IMG/VR virus record: IMGVR_UViG_3300046492_000146
Span: 1 to 51,659 of that record
Reading direction: 5' to 3' (one strand)
DNA from: a virus
DNA: 51,659 nucleotides
Shown here: positions 38,083 through 46,391 of the stretch, in pieces
How positions within the stretch are numbered: the stretch's first letter is position 1
Layout of the letters: the number at the start of each line of letters is the position of its first letter
Program-made: the position numbers and the translations under genes
The notes under the pieces: model-generated
The model's database searches: none
The model's input: the letters and a program-made list of their open reading frames with translations, nothing else
Told to the model about the DNA's origin: nothing

Positions 38083-38583
38083 TTATCCGAAGCTCTTTGA
38101 TAGGCCGGAAGCAGCATTGCCAAAGCCGGATGCCAGTTGGCCGAACGATGCATACTTGGCGCCGAGCAATGATGCTTTTGCCGAAGCTCTGCGGCCCTTG
38201 GCGCTATCGAGGAGGCCAGCGGCGCGCTGCTGACCACCATAGATCGATGTGCCTGCGTTCAGTTCGCCTTGGCCTGAGATATCGCTCATAAGGCGGACGA
38301 TGGTTGGCGCATCGGAACCTGCACCGCCGCCAGACGATGCGGCAAGAGCTTGGGCGCGGGAGTTGGCCAGCGTGGCTTCCGACCGGCTCTGCTGCGCCTC
38401 GCGCTGAGACGCCGCCATCTCTTCCTTGGCCTTCATGTCTTCCTGAGTGGCAAGGTAGTTCTGATTCTGCGCTTCCGCCTTGGCGGCATCGCGCGTGCCC
38501 TTGGCCTGGGCGACCGATCCGGCCACGCCAAGGGCTGCACTGCCGGCGCTGAGCAGGCCGCCGATGATTTCAAACCCTGACAT
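38083..38583 (-). CDS. internal virion protein, gp14-like (166 aa)
   Basis: Start chosen at MSGFEIIGGLLSAGSAALGV with GGAGG upstream. An N-terminal Gly/Ala hydrophobic patch is followed by a helical Ala/Gln-rich body (AKEEMAASQREAQQSRSEATLANSRAQALAAS). This is the layout of the T7 gp14-type core protein that sits at the outer membrane during ejection. Confidence 0.75.
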   Translation of the reverse strand: MSGFEIIGGLLSAGSAALGVAGSVAQAKGTRDAAKAEAQNQNYLATQEDMKAKEEMAASQREAQQSRSEATLANSRAQALAASSGGGAGSDAPTIVRLMSDISGQGELNAGTSIYGGQQRAAGLLDSAKGRRASAKASLLGAKYASFGQLASGFGNAASGLSKSFG

Positions 38584-38935
38584 AGCGCCAGACCTCCACG
38601 CCTTCTTCAACGGCAAAGAGCCGGAAACCCAAGATCGTCAAAAGCTTCTCCGATGTCGCGTAGTCAGAATCCCGTGGCGTAAACACTTCGCGCTCGCCGA
38701 GTTGCCACGCCTTTGCAAGGAGCGCCTTTGCCCGATGCATTACCGCCAGGCCGTATTTCGGACGGCTGTTTGCGATCCTGAGCCATAGCCAGCACCGGCC
38801 ACCGCCCCATGCAAGGCCGCCGGAACCAACGATTTCGCCATCATCAATGCCGACATAGGCTATTGCCGGGATGTCGATCTTGACTTGATCCGTCGCTTCG
38901 ATCGTGGTCGGCGAGACTTTAACAACCTGCAGCAT
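38570..38935 (-). CDS. GNAT-like virion-region protein (121 aa)
   Basis: Start chosen at MLQVVKVSPTTIEATDQV, overlapping the tail tube stop. Contains AIAYVGIDDGEIVGSGGLAWGGGRCWLWLRI, KYGLAVMHRAKALLAKAWQLGEREVFT and a final FRLF. This beta-alpha pattern is the GNAT-like fold found in T7 gp13-type assembly proteins, which usually lack obvious acetyltransferase activity. It lies between tail tube and internal core genes. Confidence 0.65.
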   Translation of the reverse strand: MLQVVKVSPTTIEATDQVKIDIPAIAYVGIDDGEIVGSGGLAWGGGRCWLWLRIANSRPKYGLAVMHRAKALLAKAWQLGEREVFTPRDSDYATSEKLLTILGFRLFAVEEGVEVWRYVRV

Positions 38936-41628
38936 CAGACGTTCGTCGTTATCGTGAGAACCAGGCCGAGGAACGTCCCGGTATAGGGGCTGGATAGCTC
39001 CATACAGACCCTGGAATCGGTGTTCCATTCTCCCGCGAAGGTGAAGGTCTCTTCGTCTCGGATAGTGCTGAGCACGATAGCAGGCTGCGTCTCGTTATCC
39101 GTCATCAGCGGCAGGTGATCGAGCCCGCGATAGGGATCGTCGAAGGATGCGCCGACCTTGATACCCGAGCGAACGAAATCCGTGAGGATCATGCCGACGC
39201 TGGCAACGCTCTTCTTCATGAGCATCGCCGTGCCGCCGTCCCCGCCATAAGCAAGCCTGGCCGACTTCCAGCGGGCTCGATATGGAAGGCCAGCCACCCA
39301 ATTGGTCACAGCGTTTGGGACGATGATCTCGCCGCTGCCGTCCACCGTGAACTGCGCAGGCACGCCGGTGGAGGTCTCAAGCGGTGCGCCGTCAGCCCAG
39401 ACAACGACGCTCTCGCCGATCAGGTGTGCGCCAACCGCCAGCGTCATGGAGGCCGGCGTGTTCGTCCCGCTCGCGAAGGCGTCGACGGTCTTGCACAACG
39501 TTGACGGCTTGACCTCGGAATCCCTGGCCATCTTCTCGATATAGCGGACATCACTGCCGTTGATCGTTCGGTTGACAGAGAAATACACCCGGTCCTGAAT
39601 GAGATCCGGCAGCACCGCCACGCTTTCAAACAGGCCGTCCGTGATGATCGGGATGAAGGCCAAAACCTCCTGGGCCGGCTCGTAGACCATGCAGACGCAC
39701 GTTCCATCGAGCAGCACGATCCAAATTCTTGTGTCGGGGCGGCGCTGAACCGAGATCGATTTCACGCCGGAGCCGAACAGATCGGTTGTTAGCTTGCTGA
39801 TCTGCGTTGCCTGATAGTCCGAAACCGTGCCGTCGAAGGTCAATTCCATCAAGGCATTGCCGGCGCGCTCGACAAAAATCCCCCGCGTATCGATCTTGAT
39901 CGGGTCGAGAGCGGCCACGCCTGTTGTCGAGGAATCCCGGATGCCGAAGTTCGTCGGCGTCAGCGGCTCATCAAGTGAGGAAGACTTGACCGTGCAGACC
40001 GCCCCCTCTGTGCCGACAATCAAGCGCTGTAGGGACATCATCCATTTCGTATCGTTCACGCCACCAGTCGAGATCGAGCGCGAGATCGGCCCGCTATCAC
40101 CTTCGGTCTCTTCGTCGTAACTGTCGAAGGCATCCGAAACAGAGCCCCATATCCGGTCTTGGCCCGACCACCAGAGACGCCCGTCAGAGAGAACGACGGC
40201 AGAGGGCCAGGAGTAATTGTCACTCCACTCGCCTTCGCTCCAGTCAAGCGTATACGTGAGTTCTTTGAACGATTTCAGGACTTCGACGCTGACTTGCGTT
40301 TCCGACGTGTAGCCGGTGACACGACAAATTCCAAAGCCACCGCCGCCGTCATAGGCGAGCAAAATATTAGCTGTGCCTGAAGTGTAGTTCCCGGTGGTGA
40401 AGCCCAATCGATACCAGTAGATAGAGTTGTCATCCGTATCGCTATAGGAGACCAGACCATTTACGGTGTACGTCGTAACCTGGACGAACCCAGTGTCAGG
40501 GCCGTCGTAAGACCGCTGCAACATGATCGTCCCCGACCATGTCCCGGAAATCAGGAAGCTAAAATCCCTATCAAAGCCGATGCCGGCGATGCGGATCGCG
40601 TCGGTGTAGCTATCTTCCGATGATAGGTTTTGATTTACCTTTTGCCCGGAATGGGAGAGCTTGAACATGGCGCCGACATGCTGCGAGTTGAAATAGGATG
40701 CGCTCGCCGTCAGTGTCGTGTTGCCGTTCAACGCCGTTGGCTTGAGGCGAATCCCAGCGCGGCCGGTGAGTTGGAACGGTCCATCATCGACCACATACAT
40801 CGCCACGGACCAAGACCGCTGCGAGCGGCGTTCGATCTTACGCTGCTGCAAGCCAGTGCACGCCACAAAGCAGACATCTGCCGATTGCGCGATGCGGATG
40901 TTCGGCAGATCGGCAAGCGTCCACGGCGTCGGGATAACCATGGTTCCCGCCGCTTCGATCTGAATACTGTCGACGATCTTGTTGGTGACGATGTTGGTGC
41001 TGGAAAACTGGATGTAGAACGAGCCGGACGGCGTGAAAGCAAGAGAATGTTCGCCGGTCGCAAGCGAGGTCTCGGAAATATACTCATCGCCACCGGTGGT
41101 GGAACCGCATCGGAACGTCACCGGCCCATTGTCAACGACAATGCGCAGGGCATGTTCAGTGCCTGGAGAGGAAGTGGTGACGAGTTGGCCGCACTTGGCT
41201 ATGGCGTTGACGTTGACGGAATTCAACAGCAGCTTGCCGCCGGTGATCGTCGCCGTGCCGCCGCCAACGCCTGTCGTTGTCCATCCGGTGGACGAAGAGA
41301 AATCACCACTCGTCACGGTGCTGGAGACTGCCGCCCTTGTCACGACTTGGTCATCGACGAAGACGCGCAGAGCAAGGCTGGTGAACTCGAACAAGGCCGC
41401 ATCGGTGGCGCCGAAGATGAATTCCTTGAGCCTGCATTCCGCGCTGCCGGCCGATGGCGTCAGATATTGCAAGCCGGGGCGCATGAAGCCGGGGCCGGTG
41501 GCGCGGCATAAAAGGTTCGTCTGATCTTCCGCAGCAAGGCGCATGCGTTCAAGGTCAACGCGCGGCAAAGCGGTGCGATCTTGCACCCCAATGTTGAACC
41601 CATGGAAGAAAGTATTGGTCTTAGCCAC
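38935..41628 (-). CDS. tail tubular protein B-like (897 aa)
   Basis: N-terminus FFHGFNIGVQDRTALPRVDLERMRLAAEDQTNLLCRATGPGFMRPGLQYL is the conserved start of T7 gp12-like nozzle proteins. A long beta-rich body follows, including a Ser/Thr/Gly-rich region (TSSPGTEHALRI, TTGGDEYISETSLATGEHSL). The size is in the usual range. It caps the short tail and controls DNA release. Confidence 0.88.
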   Translation of the reverse strand: MAKTNTFFHGFNIGVQDRTALPRVDLERMRLAAEDQTNLLCRATGPGFMRPGLQYLTPSAGSAECRLKEFIFGATDAALFEFTSLALRVFVDDQVVTRAAVSSTVTSGDFSSSTGWTTTGVGGGTATITGGKLLLNSVNVNAIAKCGQLVTTSSPGTEHALRIVVDNGPVTFRCGSTTGGDEYISETSLATGEHSLAFTPSGSFYIQFSSTNIVTNKIVDSIQIEAAGTMVIPTPWTLADLPNIRIAQSADVCFVACTGLQQRKIERRSQRSWSVAMYVVDDGPFQLTGRAGIRLKPTALNGNTTLTASASYFNSQHVGAMFKLSHSGQKVNQNLSSEDSYTDAIRIAGIGFDRDFSFLISGTWSGTIMLQRSYDGPDTGFVQVTTYTVNGLVSYSDTDDNSIYWYRLGFTTGNYTSGTANILLAYDGGGGFGICRVTGYTSETQVSVEVLKSFKELTYTLDWSEGEWSDNYSWPSAVVLSDGRLWWSGQDRIWGSVSDAFDSYDEETEGDSGPISRSISTGGVNDTKWMMSLQRLIVGTEGAVCTVKSSSLDEPLTPTNFGIRDSSTTGVAALDPIKIDTRGIFVERAGNALMELTFDGTVSDYQATQISKLTTDLFGSGVKSISVQRRPDTRIWIVLLDGTCVCMVYEPAQEVLAFIPIITDGLFESVAVLPDLIQDRVYFSVNRTINGSDVRYIEKMARDSEVKPSTLCKTVDAFASGTNTPASMTLAVGAHLIGESVVVWADGAPLETSTGVPAQFTVDGSGEIIVPNAVTNWVAGLPYRARWKSARLAYGGDGGTAMLMKKSVASVGMILTDFVRSGIKVGASFDDPYRGLDHLPLMTDNETQPAIVLSTIRDEETFTFAGEWNTDSRVCMELSSPYTGTFLGLVLTITTNV

Positions 41629-42241
41629 GATAGCGGTCTCGCGGGTAGCCGACGTTGCGCGAGCGTGTCCAGCGGCCGGGTGGGCTGTATCTCACCCGCT
41701 CGTCGACCGCGTCCTTGATCTTGGCGTCTCTCAGGCGCTTCTCGTAGAGCGAATAGATATCGTTGCGGTTACCGCGGTCAGCCGAGATGGGCAGGCCGCA
41801 TTCGAACGCCAGATAGGCTTCGATCGCCTTGCTGAAGTGCTGCCGCCATGCCCCGACGTTCCAACCATAGGCATCGTCGTTCGAGACATAGCGGACATAG
41901 ATGGTCTCGAGGCTCACATGCCAGTAGCTTGTCTCGTCCTCATAGGCCATGACGCCTTCGCGGAAGTCGGCCGTTTCGGATATGGCGGCGGTGCGCACCC
42001 AATCGTCCGGCTTTGAAAAGGCATGATCGAACCCGAAAAGCGGCTCGACATCCTCGTCAAAGGAAAGCTGCACGGTGCGGATCGCGAAGTTCCACAAGCC
42101 CTGTTCGAGCATGAAGTTGCCGCAATTCTCCCATGCGCCGTCAAGCGCCCGCTTCTCCGGCCGGTCTTCTGACAATGAAGCCAGATTGGACGGGCCCAGG
42201 AGGCGAAGGGCGCCCCGATAAATTTCTAAACGGTCGGCCAT
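41621..42241 (-). CDS. tail tubular protein A-like (206 aa)
   Basis: Start chosen at MADRLEIYRGALRLLGPSNL with a strong GGGGAAAGA site. ALDGAWENCGNFMLEQGLWNFAI, AFSKPDDWVRTA and ECGLPISADRGN are the hallmarks of T7 gp11-like adaptor proteins. It connects the portal to the nozzle. Overlaps the neighbour tail tube gene by 8 bases. Confidence 0.9.
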   Translation of the reverse strand: MADRLEIYRGALRLLGPSNLASLSEDRPEKRALDGAWENCGNFMLEQGLWNFAIRTVQLSFDEDVEPLFGFDHAFSKPDDWVRTAAISETADFREGVMAYEDETSYWHVSLETIYVRYVSNDDAYGWNVGAWRQHFSKAIEAYLAFECGLPISADRGNRNDIYSLYEKRLRDAKIKDAVDERVRYSPPGRWTRSRNVGYPRDRYRG

Positions 42242-42630
42242 TCTTTCCCCTTCCCCGTCGTTGAGCAGTAGGCATCGATCAGCTCCCGCGAGATGTTTTC
42301 GATGCCATAGGCTTCCATCTCGATGCCGGGAGCTTTTTCGCCGATGTGCTCGCAAAGGAATTGCCAGACATGAACGGCTTCATGGACGATGGTCATGATC
42401 ACCTCCAGCGCCGAGCGCCCCGAGGCAGGGTGAACACAGACGAGGATTATCGCTTCATCGGTCTTGTCGTTCTTCAGCCATTGAGTGTGGCCGCCGGCGT
42501 TTGGTATTTCCGGCCAAGGCGCCAGTCCGTTGACCCGCTTCATCTCACGGTTCCATGATGTCTCGTCGGGGCAGTAGCCGATTGCCACCGGCTGCCACCC
42601 GCTGTTGATCCAGACGACGCCTGTTTTCAC
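42226..42630 (-). CDS. HExxH metallopeptidase-like protein in the tail gene cluster (134 aa)
   Basis: Contains LEVIMTIVHEAVHVWQFLCEHIGEKAPGIEMEAYGIENI, where HEAVH is a zinc-binding motif and the downstream EMEAYGIE supplies the likely third ligand. The first half is beta-rich (MKTGVVWINSGWQPVAIGYCPDETSWNREMKRVNG). Small proteins of this type occur next to tail tube genes in other podoviruses, with no established function. Overlaps the tail tube A gene by 16 bases. Confidence 0.7.
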   Translation of the reverse strand: MKTGVVWINSGWQPVAIGYCPDETSWNREMKRVNGLAPWPEIPNAGGHTQWLKNDKTDEAIILVCVHPASGRSALEVIMTIVHEAVHVWQFLCEHIGEKAPGIEMEAYGIENISRELIDAYCSTTGKGKEWPTV

Positions 42631-43088
42631 GCAGCAATGCCTTGCGCGCGGCCGGCATGAACGATGGCCGACTTGATCGCATCGACCTTCGTCTTGTGGT
42701 TCCGGCTGATTTCAGCCCCGCCGTCCTTCAGGCGAGCCCGCCAGAGCGTTTTCGGGGTGTGGTCGATGACATAGCCGTCGGGAATGCTTGCCTCGATCGT
42801 GGCGCGTTCCTCGTCGGTCATCTTGGCAACCGGCGCTTCGTCTTCCCATTTGCGCAGCACGCGGGTTTCGACGAAGCCGTTGCCCTTGCCGGTGACGCGG
42901 AGCGTGGCGTCGAAGCCTTCGCCGATCACGTCGATCAGGTCATGGATGCGAAGGCGATCGACATGGTGCGCCCAATAACCGGGCCTCGTCACGTCTTCCA
43001 TCGAATGATCAGGGTCGACGACGATATGGTGTTGCGTGCGAACGTACTCGGCAGCGTTGCGCATTTTGGTGGGATGAAGGGTTTTCAT
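42627..43088 (-). CDS. hypothetical structural-region protein (153 aa)
   Basis: Start chosen at MKTLHPTKMRNAAEY with GAGGCAA upstream; MRQIMKT four codons earlier is possible. Contains HHIVVDPDHSMEDVTRPGYWAHHVDRLRIHDLIDVI, then VTGKGNGFVETRVLRKWEDEAP. It might be a head-tail completion or decoration protein. Unassigned. Confidence 0.65.
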   Translation of the reverse strand: MKTLHPTKMRNAAEYVRTQHHIVVDPDHSMEDVTRPGYWAHHVDRLRIHDLIDVIGEGFDATLRVTGKGNGFVETRVLRKWEDEAPVAKMTDEERATIEASIPDGYVIDHTPKTLWRARLKDGGAEISRNHKTKVDAIKSAIVHAGRAQGIAA

Positions 43089-43133
43089 GATTTGCCTCAT
43101 TCATGAGTTTCGGAAGATCCAAGCAGGGTCGAC

Positions 43134-43168
43134 AACGAGCGGCGACGGAAGGAGTGCCGCCGCTCGTT
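43134..43168 (-). terminator. strong 11-bp hairpin after the capsid gene group
   Basis: AACGAGCGGCG pairs perfectly with CGCCGCTCGTT around a 13-base loop. It lies between the structural gene at 43215 and that at 43088. There is no long T-run on the minus strand, so it may partially terminate or stabilise capsid mRNA. Confidence 0.5.
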
Positions 43169-43192
43169 ACTCGACCAGGGTGGAGGCAACAC

Positions 43193-43208
43193 CGCGGTCG
43201 AAACCGCG
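43193..43208 (-). other. tetraloop hairpin just after the 43215 stop
   Basis: CGCGGT-CGAA-ACCGCG forms a 6-bp stem. It is 25 bases upstream (on the minus strand) of the larger hairpin. Two adjacent hairpins suggest a processing or attenuation site. Confidence 0.45.
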
Positions 43209-43214
43209 AGGTCG

Positions 43215-43478
43215 TTAGATGCGGGCGAGAACGACCGTGTAGGGGTTGGCGTCATCGAGAACGCCCTTGACCTTCAGATAGTCGTCTTGGCTCACGATGC
43301 CTTCGACGGTGTTGGAACCGCCGCCGGAGATGATGAGCCCTGTCGAACTCGTGACCACGAGAACAACGTCGCCAGCTTTCAGGCCGGGGATTGAGACATC
43401 CTGCGGGAAGGGTGAACTGAGCCCGCCGAATGTCACTTTCACCAGCGTTATTGACGCTTCTTTGAAGGTGGCCGTCAT
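43215..43478 (-). CDS. small virion-region protein (87 aa)
   Basis: A beta-rich protein (TFKEASITLVKVTFGGLSSPFPQDVSIPGLKAGDVVLVV, SSTGLIISGGGSNTVEG). It directly follows a similar 87-aa gene with a one-base overlap. Possible head decoration or spike protein; not proven. Confidence 0.65.
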   Translation of the reverse strand: MTATFKEASITLVKVTFGGLSSPFPQDVSIPGLKAGDVVLVVTSSTGLIISGGGSNTVEGIVSQDDYLKVKGVLDDANPYTVVLARI

Positions 43479-43741
43479 CAGGTGATAGCCACCGGTGCAG
43501 CGACCGTAGCCGCCTGGCCGGAGACCGATGCGACCTGATAGAGCTTGTACTTCGGGCCGGTGGTGGCGACGACGCCAACGAGGTCGCCCACCTTCATGCC
43601 CTTGGTCACACCATCGGAGAAGTAGCCGGCGCCGACAATGGTAGCGTCGGCATCGGCAGCCGTCGTGTAGCCCCAGCGCCGGGGGCTGTAGCCGCCGATC
43701 TGGGTGTCAAGCAGGACCAAATTGTCAGGAACGTAAGCCAT
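43478..43741 (-). CDS. small virion-region protein (87 aa)
   Basis: MAYVPDNLVLLDTQIGGYSPRRWGYTT... GDLVGVVATTGPKYKLYQVASVSGQAATVAAPVAIT. The start and its position just after the major capsid gene resemble decoration proteins. Beta-rich, no firm family. Confidence 0.65.
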   Translation of the reverse strand: MAYVPDNLVLLDTQIGGYSPRRWGYTTAADADATIVGAGYFSDGVTKGMKVGDLVGVVATTGPKYKLYQVASVSGQAATVAAPVAIT

Positions 43742-43754
43742 TTTTCAGATCTCC

Positions 43755-44597
43755 TTACGTGGCAACGAACGCGGAGCCGTCGTGAGTGATTTTCACGATG
43801 CCGTTGTTCTGGAGGATTTTTGCGCCGTGGTAGACGGTTGCGCGGGACCACGAAGTGTCCTGCTTTTCGTCATATCCAGCAGCAATCTTTTCTTCGCCCA
43901 CGTTGACCGCGTAGCCGATGGCATTGCGGTGATACATGTAGCAAATTTCGGCAGCGGTCCCGAGGCCAGTGACGCGGCTCGATACCAGCCAGTTGATGCC
44001 GGCCCAACGGAACATCTTGCGGGCAGGACCACTGAACGGCTTCTGATCGACATAGTCGCCAGAGGCGAATTCCGTCGTCTGCAGGAGATAGCCGCGGAAC
44101 GCCGGGGAGATGATGGCGAACATGTTGTCTTCGTCTTCGACGTCGACATCGTTGTTGCCAAGGATCGCCTGGGCGCCGGTGACCATGCTCAGGGAACCGG
44201 TCTGAGCCGTCGCCGGGAAGTCGTTGGTCGCATTGGCCAGTTCTGCGAGGAGCGTCAGGTCGATGTCACGGTTGATGACAGCGATCGATGCATTGCGCAT
44301 GACCTGGATCTGGTTGCCCTGCGAGGAAAAGACGTTGAAGCCGGTCAGCTCGTAGGGAGCGTGCTTCTCGACCAGAGTTGCCGTGCTCTGGTTGTTTGTC
44401 GGGTTGCCGTAGGGGATTTGACCGTTCGTGCCGCGGGTGACGGCAGTGTCGCCGCCGGAGCCGGAAACGAGGAATGTCGCCTGGTTGCCCTGGACGACGG
44501 TTTCCTTGGTCGTGGTCATTTTAAGAAGGCTCTGCTTCTGCTCGAAAGCAGGAACGAAGTCCTTCTTGTACTGGATCATTGCAGCTTCGATGCTCAT
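43755..44597 (-). CDS. major capsid protein (280 aa)
   Basis: Located after the scaffold and before tail tubes. Contains VVQGNQATFLVSGSGGDTAVTRG, NASIAVINRDIDLTLLAELANATND, DNMFAIISPAFRGYLLQTTEFASGDYVD and KMFRWAGINWLVSSRVTGLG. The TTKETVVQGNQATF and FAIISPxxxxxLL patterns match podovirus capsid proteins of the HK97 fold. About 280 residues is short but normal for this group. Confidence 0.88.
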   Translation of the reverse strand: MSIEAAMIQYKKDFVPAFEQKQSLLKMTTTKETVVQGNQATFLVSGSGGDTAVTRGTNGQIPYGNPTNNQSTATLVEKHAPYELTGFNVFSSQGNQIQVMRNASIAVINRDIDLTLLAELANATNDFPATAQTGSLSMVTGAQAILGNNDVDVEDEDNMFAIISPAFRGYLLQTTEFASGDYVDQKPFSGPARKMFRWAGINWLVSSRVTGLGTAAEICYMYHRNAIGYAVNVGEEKIAAGYDEKQDTSWSRATVYHGAKILQNNGIVKITHDGSAFVAT

Positions 44598-44669
44598 GAT
44601 CTCTTCCTTTTCAATGGGTGAAGGGAGGGATTGGAGCCGGAGCAGTTCGAGGGTGGCCGAAGGACACGC

Positions 44670-44690
44670 GGGGCCGTTGCCGGGGTGGCC
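44670..44690. repeat. 21-bp repeat, copy 1
   Basis: Core GGGCCGTTGCCGGGGTGG. Identical to 44748-44768. Confidence 0.85.
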
Positions 44691-44747
44691 GCTATCGATC
44701 CGGGGCTTTCACGCTTTGGCGATGTAGAAGGGTTTTGCTTTCGGTCA

Positions 44748-44768
44748 GGGGCCGTTGCCGGGGTGGCC
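44748..44768. repeat. 21-bp repeat, copy 2
   Basis: Same sequence as copy 1. Flanking GTCAGG (44745-44750, overlapping) and CCTGAC (44767-44772) give a stem. Confidence 0.85.
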
Positions 44769-44790
44769 TGACGGTCAGCGGGTCTGAAGC

Positions 44791-45777
44791 TCAGCGCTTG
44801 CCGCGCTTGAGGTCTTTATCGATCAGTTCGAGAAGTTCCTTGTTGAGGCCTTCCTTCTCGTACCGGTCGAAGTCGGTGTCGCGGATCTTCTCGATCTCGG
44901 AACGACGGTTGTTGTGGCGGGTCTCTGCATCCCCCGAAGAGAATGCGACATCGCCGAATGTATTGCGGCCTTGATCGGATGCCCACTGGACGAAGCCAGG
45001 GATATCGCCAAGGCGGCGGCCGTCGGGAAGTCTGGCTTCCGTCCACGCATCGCCGATCTCACCAGCCGAAGCCATGAAGCGCTTAGCGAGGGTGAAGTTG
45101 GCCTTGTATTCGTCACGCGCCCATGCCTCGCGGAGCTTGTCGTCGGCTGCCTCTGCGGCAACGGCGTCCTTCTCAAGCTGGGCGGCCTCGGCCTTTTCCG
45201 ACATGTCGACATACCATTCGGCCGCCATCTCGACGAAAGCCGGCGGCGCGTTCTTGGCATGGGCGAATTCGGTGAAGCTCGACAGGATCGGCTTGTCGGC
45301 ATCGACGAGGCGCTTGGTAACTGGCTCGGGAAGCGCATAGCCTTCCGGGCTGTCCGGAATCCCCTGCTCCTTGCGCCATTCAGACATGGCCTTCTCGTCC
45401 TTCGGATCAGGCATATCGCGCTTGATCTTGCCGGAGCGGATGGTGTTCTGCGCTTCCTGCAACGCCTTGACGACGCCGGTCAGAGAGCCGTAGCGCTTCA
45501 GAAGCGCAAGCTGGTCCTTGTTCTCGCCGGCCGCAAGTTCGCGCCAGTTGTCGGGAAGAGCGGCGGTCTTGTCATCGCCCTTGTCTGCCGCTGCATCAGT
45601 GCCAGCCTTTGCAGCCTCGCCAGCAGCCGCATCGGCCTTTGCGGCATCAGCGGCAGCGTCATTGGTCTTATCGCCACCAGCGGCCTTGTCTGCCGCCGCT
45701 GCGTCGTTGCTCTGCTTGTCGTCTCCGGCCGCAGCATCTGCGGCGACATCCTTGATCTCTGCGATTGCCTCAGTCAT
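44791..45777 (-). CDS. capsid scaffolding protein (328 aa)
   Basis: Start chosen at MTEAIAEIKDVAADAAAG with GAGGCAA 5 bases upstream; a Met five codons earlier overlaps the previous gene. The first 90 residues are Ala/Asp/Lys-rich and probably unstructured. The rest is helical (ALQEAQNTIRSGKIKRDMPDPKDEKAMSEWRKEQGIPDSPEGYALP, EKAEAAQLEKDAVAAEAADDKLREAWARDEYKANF) and ends in a basic tail (LIDKDLKRGKR). These are standard scaffold features: acidic disordered head, helical body, basic capsid-binding tail. Confidence 0.85.
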   Translation of the reverse strand: MTEAIAEIKDVAADAAAGDDKQSNDAAAADKAAGGDKTNDAAADAAKADAAAGEAAKAGTDAAADKGDDKTAALPDNWRELAAGENKDQLALLKRYGSLTGVVKALQEAQNTIRSGKIKRDMPDPKDEKAMSEWRKEQGIPDSPEGYALPEPVTKRLVDADKPILSSFTEFAHAKNAPPAFVEMAAEWYVDMSEKAEAAQLEKDAVAAEAADDKLREAWARDEYKANFTLAKRFMASAGEIGDAWTEARLPDGRRLGDIPGFVQWASDQGRNTFGDVAFSSGDAETRHNNRRSEIEKIRDTDFDRYEKEGLNKELLELIDKDLKRGKR

Positions 45778-45784
45778 GTTTGCC

Positions 45785-46093
45785 TCATTCACTGGCCTTG
45801 CGGCCTGCCTCAGGTTTCTTTGCCGCCATCTTCTCGGCTCTTGACTTGCCCTCGATCAGCTTCAGCGCCTCAGGTTCGCGCATCCTGGCGATCTGGAGGC
45901 CGATATGACGCTCTCCCTCGTTGAAAGCGCTCTCCCGCTCCGTGGCCGAGAAGCTCAGCAGCCCGACATGGCAGGCATTGAAGAGCAGCCACTGCATGGC
46001 CCGCTTCTGCTGTCCGTCGTTCGCCTTGCCTTCGAAGAGCGCCCGGAAGGCGTAGAGCACTTCCTTGTCATAGGCGGCCGGCTTCGGATTCAT
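45785..46093 (-). CDS. Bbp19-like phage protein (102 aa)
   Basis: Contains EVLYAFRALFEGKANDGQQKRAMQWLLFNACHVGLLSFSATERESAFNEGERHIGLQIARM. The FxxLFxGxxxxxQQxRAMxWL and EGERxxGLxIxxM pattern matches small proteins next to scaffolds in BPP-1-like podoviruses as I recall them. C-terminal tail is lysine-rich. Function unknown. Confidence 0.7.
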   Translation of the reverse strand: MNPKPAAYDKEVLYAFRALFEGKANDGQQKRAMQWLLFNACHVGLLSFSATERESAFNEGERHIGLQIARMREPEALKLIEGKSRAEKMAAKKPEAGRKASE

Positions 46094-46368
46094 GCGACAT
46101 GATCCGGGAGGATCAGCCGGCTCGATGCGGCGCTGCCGGTGATGGCCTGCGTGCCATAGTCGACGTTTGCATCAGCCATCTTGCGAAGCTGGAACCGCTC
46201 GCCTCTTGTTTTCGCCTGCCCGATCGCAGCGCCGAGGCAGAAGGCCATGCAGCCGACGATCATGTCGTGCGGCATGGGTGACTGCTGGGTGAACTTCTGG
46301 ATTGCATCGCCGATCGCCAGCATGAGCTTTTCATGCCGTTCGTCGACCTTCACTTTGGAAATGGACAT
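46090..46368 (-). CDS. hypothetical virion-region protein (92 aa)
   Basis: Predicted helical, with MLAIGDAIQKFTQQSPMPHDMIVGCMAFCLGAAIGQAK forming a hydrophobic hairpin, then a polar end. GAGGCAA precedes the ATG. Unassigned. Confidence 0.6.
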   Translation of the reverse strand: MSISKVKVDERHEKLMLAIGDAIQKFTQQSPMPHDMIVGCMAFCLGAAIGQAKTRGERFQLRKMADANVDYGTQAITGSAASSRLILPDHVA

Positions 46369-46391
46369 AGATTGCCTCTCTATGTGGTGGT

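Larger units (their letters stand above)
44598..44790. other. capsid/scaffold intergenic region with repeats
   Basis: No gene. It holds two copies of a 21-bp G-rich repeat (44670-44690 and 44748-44768). The second is flanked by GTCAGG/CCTGAC arms that can pair. The region sits right upstream of the capsid ribosome-binding site and could set capsid expression. Confidence 0.6.

Noticed and set aside
44914-45924. Plus-strand frame of 336 codons
   Set aside because: Antisense to the scaffold gene and composed of low-complexity reverse-frame sequence.
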